Below the pieces are notes generated by a model. It ran no database searches. It was not told the DNA's origin and saw only the letters and a program-made list of their open reading frames with translations. Both the position numbers and the translations under genes were made by a program. Of a stretch of DNA of 9,235 nucleotides, positions 5,820-9,235 are shown piece by piece. Every line of letters starts with the position of its first letter. Positions within the stretch are counted from its first letter, which is position 1. The stretch is taken from contig JAVVUQ010000061.1 in assembly GCA_036653075.1 (NCBI GenBank), forward strand, positions 1-9,235, written 5' to 3'. The DNA is from JAVVUQ01 sp036653075 (GTDB lineage Bacteria > Bacillota > Clostridia > Christensenellales > CAG-314).

Positions 5820-8354
5820 ATGGATACATTAGTATTAATTGATGGTAATAGTTTATTAAATAGGGCGTATTTTGCGTTACCGCCTTTGAACAATTCTGAA
5901 GGGGTAAATGTCAATGCAGTTTATGGATTTATGAACATTCTAATTAAGGCGTTAACTGATTGTAACGCTACGCATGTAGCAGTGGCTTTTGATTTACGTG
6001 GTAAGAACTTTCGAAAAGAAATATATCCTGAGTACAAGGCTAATAGGAAGGGAATGCCTGATGATCTTGCAGCGCAAATGCCTTATATTCACGAATTATT
6101 AACTGCGTTAAACATACGAATTGTAGAAAAAGCGGGAGTTGAGGCAGATGATATTATTGGAACGTTAAGTAAACGTTTTAGGGTAAAAACGTATATTGTT
6201 ACAGGCGATAGAGATTTATTACAGCTTGTAGACAATGAAAGCGTAGTTATTTTAACTAAACGTGGTGTGTCGGATATTGAAGAAAATAATATGGAAACCA
6301 TTAAATATAACTACAATTTGACGCCTATGCAGATAATTGAATATAAAGCTATATGCGGTGATAGTTCGGATAATATTCCAGGCGTTGCTGGAATAGGCGA
6401 CAAAGGCGCAATGAATTTGCTTGCTGCATATGGTGATTTAGATGGAGTGTATAGTCATTTATCCGAAATAAAGGGAGCGTTACAAACAAAATTGATTGCT
6501 AATAAAGAGCAAGCTTATATGTCAAAAAAACTTGCTACGATAATTACTGATTGCGATATAGAATGTCAATTAGACGAATGTAATTTAAAACAAATATTTC
6601 CTCTAAAAGCAAAAGAAATACTGCAAAAATTAGAATTTAATACGTTGATTAAACGTATGCGATTTGACGATGGAGAATATGAAAAGCTTAACCAATTTAT
6701 TGAAACTGAAAGTATAATTAACGATGATGAAACACTTAATAAAGCTGTTAATGAAACTTTAAATCAAAAGGAGATTGCAATATTCATAGGTGATTATATC
6801 GCTTTTGCATATAATAGCTCGCACCAATATAAAATAGAATTAAGTAATGATTTTATAAGCGGTTATACGATGGAAAAAGCATTACTTGCAATTAAACCTA
6901 TACTTGTTTGTCCAAATAAAAAAATAGTATACGATGGAAAACGACTTAAGCATATACTTTATTATTATGGATATTGTATTGAAAATATAGCGTTTGATGT
7001 TTCCATAATGGATTATTTAGCATCATATCGTACAGTTCCAAATCTATCTGCGTTTTTTGATAAATATAAAAAAGAGAAATATGCAACGGGGTTATACGCA
7101 ATAGCTCAACAATTAAAGTTGGAATTAAAAAAGACTGAAACGGAACAATTGTATGAATCCGTTGAATTACCTTTGTCAAATGTGCTTTTTGATATGGAAA
7201 ATGAAGGATTTAAAGTAGACAAAGACGTTTTGGAAGAATTATCAAATAGATACACGACAGAAATCAAAGAGTTGAACGAACAAGCGTTTGAAGCTGCGGG
7301 AGAAAGATTCAATTTAATGTCGCCAAAGCAGTTAGGCGTTATATTATTTGAAAAGTTACATTTGCCACAGGGAAGAAAGACTAAAACGGGGTACAGCACA
7401 GATATAGATGTTATGACAAAATTAATGGATTCGCACCCGATTGTGCCAATAATAATGAAAGTTAGAACATTATCAAAGTTAAATGGAACATATATCGAAG
7501 GCATGCGACAGTTTATAGATAATAGCTCTATTATACACACTACCTTTAACCAAACATTGACTGTCACTGGACGATTAAGCAGTAGCGAACCGAATTTGCA
7601 AAATTTGCCTGTAAGAAATGAATTAGGCAAAGAAATAAGAAAAATGTTCATACCAAAATATGACGTATTAGTGGGAGCGGATTATTCACAAATAGAATTG
7701 AGATTACTTGCGCATTTTTCAGAGGATAAGAATTTAATAGATTCATTTAATGCAGGCAAAGATATTCACTCAGCCGTTGCAGCAGAGCTGTTTGGCGTCC
7801 CTCAGGAAATGGTAACGTCAAATATGCGTCGCACAGCGAAAGCGGTCAACTTTGGTATAATATATGGAATTAGCGATTATGGTCTTTCACAAAACACAGG
7901 GTTGACGCCATCGAAAGCGAAAAGTTATATAAATAAATATTTTGAAAAATATCCTACAATAAAAACGTATTTGGACGGAAGTATTGAATTTGCGCGTAAT
8001 AATGGTTATATATTGACTGTTACAAATCGTAGACGCTTGTTGCCAGAGATAAATTCAAGTAATTATCAGTTACGCAGTTTTGCGCAACGAGCAGCGATGA
8101 ATATGCCGTTGCAGGGCAGCGCAGCGGATATAATGAAAATTGCGATGATTAGGGTATACAACGCTTTAAAAAAAGAAAAATTAAAAAGTAAATTGATTTT
8201 ACAAATACACGACGAATTAATCGTAGATACATTTAACGACGAAGAAGAAAGGGTTAAAAATATTCTTAAATACGAAATGGAAAATGCGCTTGAAATAAAA
8301 GTAAAAATGTCAGTAAATTTAGAAGTTGGCTTAAATTTATATGAAGCAAAATAA
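5820..8354 (+). CDS. polA: DNA polymerase I, proofreading-deficient type
   Basis: An 844-residue repair and Okazaki-fragment-processing polymerase. The N-terminal 5'-3' nuclease domain (about 1-290) keeps its acidic residues: D8, D58, E108/D110/D111, TGDRD (128-132) and GDSSDNIPG (180-188). The middle domain (about 315-450) corresponds to the 3'-5' exonuclease, but the DTET-type first motif is replaced by FIGDYIAFA (322-330) and the later exonuclease aspartates are not evident, so proofreading is expected to be absent, as in many Gram-positive and thermophile Pol I enzymes. The polymerase domain has motif A with D621 (ADYSQIELR), motif B R671-x2-K674-x3-F678-x3-Y682, and motif C H797-D798-E799. 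F678, rather than Tyr, is the usual residue that disfavours dideoxynucleotides. Start: ATG at 5820 with AGGAG 6 nt upstream. The protein contains no tryptophan. coaE follows after 60 nt; mutM, which lies between these genes in Bacillus, is missing here. Confidence 0.97.
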   Translation: MDTLVLIDGNSLLNRAYFALPPLNNSEGVNVNAVYGFMNILIKALTDCNATHVAVAFDLRGKNFRKEIYPEYKANRKGMPDDLAAQMPYIHELLTALNIRIVEKAGVEADDIIGTLSKRFRVKTYIVTGDRDLLQLVDNESVVILTKRGVSDIEENNMETIKYNYNLTPMQIIEYKAICGDSSDNIPGVAGIGDKGAMNLLAAYGDLDGVYSHLSEIKGALQTKLIANKEQAYMSKKLATIITDCDIECQLDECNLKQIFPLKAKEILQKLEFNTLIKRMRFDDGEYEKLNQFIETESIINDDETLNKAVNETLNQKEIAIFIGDYIAFAYNSSHQYKIELSNDFISGYTMEKALLAIKPILVCPNKKIVYDGKRLKHILYYYGYCIENIAFDVSIMDYLASYRTVPNLSAFFDKYKKEKYATGLYAIAQQLKLELKKTETEQLYESVELPLSNVLFDMENEGFKVDKDVLEELSNRYTTEIKELNEQAFEAAGERFNLMSPKQLGVILFEKLHLPQGRKTKTGYSTDIDVMTKLMDSHPIVPIIMKVRTLSKLNGTYIEGMRQFIDNSSIIHTTFNQTLTVTGRLSSSEPNLQNLPVRNELGKEIRKMFIPKYDVLVGADYSQIELRLLAHFSEDKNLIDSFNAGKDIHSAVAAELFGVPQEMVTSNMRRTAKAVNFGIIYGISDYGLSQNTGLTPSKAKSYINKYFEKYPTIKTYLDGSIEFARNNGYILTVTNRRRLLPEINSSNYQLRSFAQRAAMNMPLQGSAADIMKIAMIRVYNALKKEKLKSKLILQIHDELIVDTFNDEEERVKNILKYEMENALEIKVKMSVNLEVGLNLYEAK

Positions 8355-8414
8355 TAAAAAACCTATGATTTAAAGAATTTATATTTTATTATAAAATCAT
8401 TAAGAGGTAGCGAT

Positions 8415-8993
8415 ATGAAAAAACTAATTGCAATTACGGGCGGTATAGGTAGCGGTAAAACTACTGTTTCCGCATACATAAAAAGTAAAGGTTACAATGT
8501 GTATGATTGTGATGAAATTGCAAGAAAAATAAGTGATAACGAAGAAATAATAGATAAAATAAAAGATACTTTTGGCAGTCAATTTGTGTATAATGGCAAA
8601 ATTATGCGAAAAGAATTAGCGGAATACTGCTTTAAAGATGAAAATTTAACACAAAAACTTAACGCTATATATCATAAAGCTATTTTTGAAAATTTAAAAT
8701 TATTGATAGAAGCGGACAAAAATGATACCGTTTTTGCGGAAGTGCCATTGTTATATGAAACAAAAACGCAAAAAAACTTTGATGAAGTATGGCTTGTGTG
8801 CGCAGATAAAGAAAAGCAAATTGAACGCGCTTTGATTAGAAGCGGATATAGCTATGAAAATGTAATGAATAGAATAGCAAGACAATTGCCAACAGAATAC
8901 AAAAAAACTCTTGCAGATAAAATAATAGAAAATAATGGAGAAATTCAAGGCTTGTATCATCAAATTGATGTGTTATTATTGCAAAAAAAATAA
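8415..8993 (+). CDS. coaE: Dephospho-CoA kinase
   Basis: A 192-residue cytosolic P-loop kinase that phosphorylates the 3'-hydroxyl of dephospho-CoA with ATP, the last step of coenzyme A synthesis. It shows the Walker A motif GGIGSGKTT (9-17), the substrate-region motif YDCDEIAR (30-37), NAIYHKAIF (83-91, with HK in place of the common HP), the EVPLLYE segment (109-115), the LID-region arginines in ERALIRSGYSYENVMNRIARQ (137-157) and the C-terminal ADKIIENNG (167-175). Length is typical. The ATG at 8415 has an AAGAGG site 7-8 nt upstream. The 60-nt gap after polA has only a weak 7-bp AT dyad (8365-8371 with 8394-8400) and no T-run, so the two genes are probably cotranscribed. A promoter for downstream DNA overlaps the last codons. 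Confidence 0.95.
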   Translation: MKKLIAITGGIGSGKTTVSAYIKSKGYNVYDCDEIARKISDNEEIIDKIKDTFGSQFVYNGKIMRKELAEYCFKDENLTQKLNAIYHKAIFENLKLLIEADKNDTVFAEVPLLYETKTQKNFDEVWLVCADKEKQIERALIRSGYSYENVMNRIARQLPTEYKKTLADKIIENNGEIQGLYHQIDVLLLQKK

Positions 8994-9007
8994 GAGTGTG
9001 ATATAAT
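8979..9007 (+). promoter_or_regulatory. Near-consensus extended -10 promoter overlapping the end of coaE
   Basis: TTGCAA (8979-8984) lies in the last coding codons of coaE; after 17 nt a perfect TATAAT (9002-9007) follows, preceded by TGA (extended -10). Transcription would start near 9014 and run through the repeat array. The window contains no gene start downstream, so it drives either a gene past the right edge with a leader over 220 nt, or a small RNA. Confidence 0.7.
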
Positions 9008-9035
9008 AATCTCATCTATTGTTATATATACTAAT

Positions 9036-9053
9036 ATTGTTTCAATAAACAAT
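9036..9053. other. 18-bp dyad ATTGTT-N6-AACAAT
   Basis: A perfect 6-bp dyad with a 6-nt spacer, followed by TTT and a run of As. The same dyad geometry recurs in the 35-bp repeats at 9132-9149 and 9167-9184. As an intrinsic terminator it would be very weak (one G-C pair per stem). It could be a protein-binding site or a small hairpin. Confidence 0.45.
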
Positions 9054-9124
9054 TTTAAAAAAAATATTTGATAATTAAATATATCAAAATTACGATTGTT
9101 TTTATGTAAAAATTAGTTATACGT

Positions 9125-9218
9125 ATATGAAATTGTTTTATATAACAATAGTATATAGCATATAAAATTGTTTTATATAGCAATAGTATATAACATATGA
9201 AATTATTTTATAAAATAC
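9125..9218. repeat. 35-bp tandem array with internal dyads
   Basis: Two full 35-bp units (9125-9159 and 9160-9194) differ at three positions, and a third partial, diverged unit follows (9195 to about 9218). The first two units carry ATTGTT-TTATAT-AACAAT or its variant with AGCAAT; in RNA the change turns a U-A pair into U-G, so the stem survives. An inverted partial copy, CTATTGTTATATA (9016-9028), matches TATATAACAATAG (9139-9151) over 13 bases. No gene is seen between the coaE stop and the right edge. Confidence 0.85.
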
Positions 9219-9235
9219 AAATTTATTATTGTTAA

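Noticed and set aside
7106..7651. 181-codon minus-strand open frame opposite polA
   Set aside because: It is antisense to the conserved polymerase domain; its length comes from the codon pattern of polA, and there is no ribosome site.
8365..8400. Terminator between polA and coaE
   Set aside because: The 7-bp dyad is almost all A-T, has a 22-nt loop and no following T-run, so cotranscription is more likely.
9125..9218. CRISPR array
   Set aside because: The 35-bp units are directly adjacent with no unique spacers, so this is a tandem repeat.

Overview
The window looks like a chromosomal segment of a low-GC member of the Bacillota, most likely a clostridial lineage. The DNA is strongly AT-rich, Shine-Dalgarno sites are of the AGGAG type, and TAA or TGA ends the genes while TGG encodes Trp, so the standard bacterial code fits. 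A GerW/YtfJ-type sporulation protein and an S11 D-Ala-D-Ala carboxypeptidase sit next to an RluB-type pseudouridine synthase, a neighbourhood typical of spore-forming Firmicutes. Species cannot be named from the sequence.

Layout: positions 1-520 hold no convincing gene, but contain a GC-rich patch, a terminator serving the minus strand, and two AT-rich tandem repeat arrays. Positions 521-3345 form a tightly packed minus-strand operon, transcribed in the order DUF2953-like membrane protein, ytfJ/gerW, D-Ala-D-Ala carboxypeptidase, rluB. Neighbouring genes overlap by 17-22 nt or are 14 nt apart. Positions 3346-3692 are a divergent intergenic region with a candidate promoter and three consecutive dyads on the plus-strand side. 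Positions 3693-5297 encode a secreted 5'-nucleotidase lipoprotein, closed by a clear intrinsic terminator at 5341-5372. Positions 5373-5819 are a very AT-rich leader with a near-consensus promoter and a degenerate duplication. Positions 5820-8993 carry polA and coaE, in the same orientation and 60 nt apart. After coaE, a near-consensus extended -10 promoter overlaps the end of that gene and points into a 35-bp tandem repeat array that reaches towards the right edge.

How the genes fit together: the minus-strand operon combines envelope and spore functions (carboxypeptidase, GerW-like protein, membrane protein) with ribosome maturation (RluB). The nucleotidase probably scavenges extracellular nucleotides. 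polA (repair polymerase with a degenerate proofreading domain) and coaE (last step of CoA synthesis) form a conserved housekeeping pair. All the proteins belong to known families. The least explained material is non-coding or repeat-derived: the structured leader before the nucleotidase, the dyad-bearing array after coaE, and a 9-residue repeat that has expanded inside the N-terminus of the carboxypeptidase. I did not find a clear new multi-gene system.
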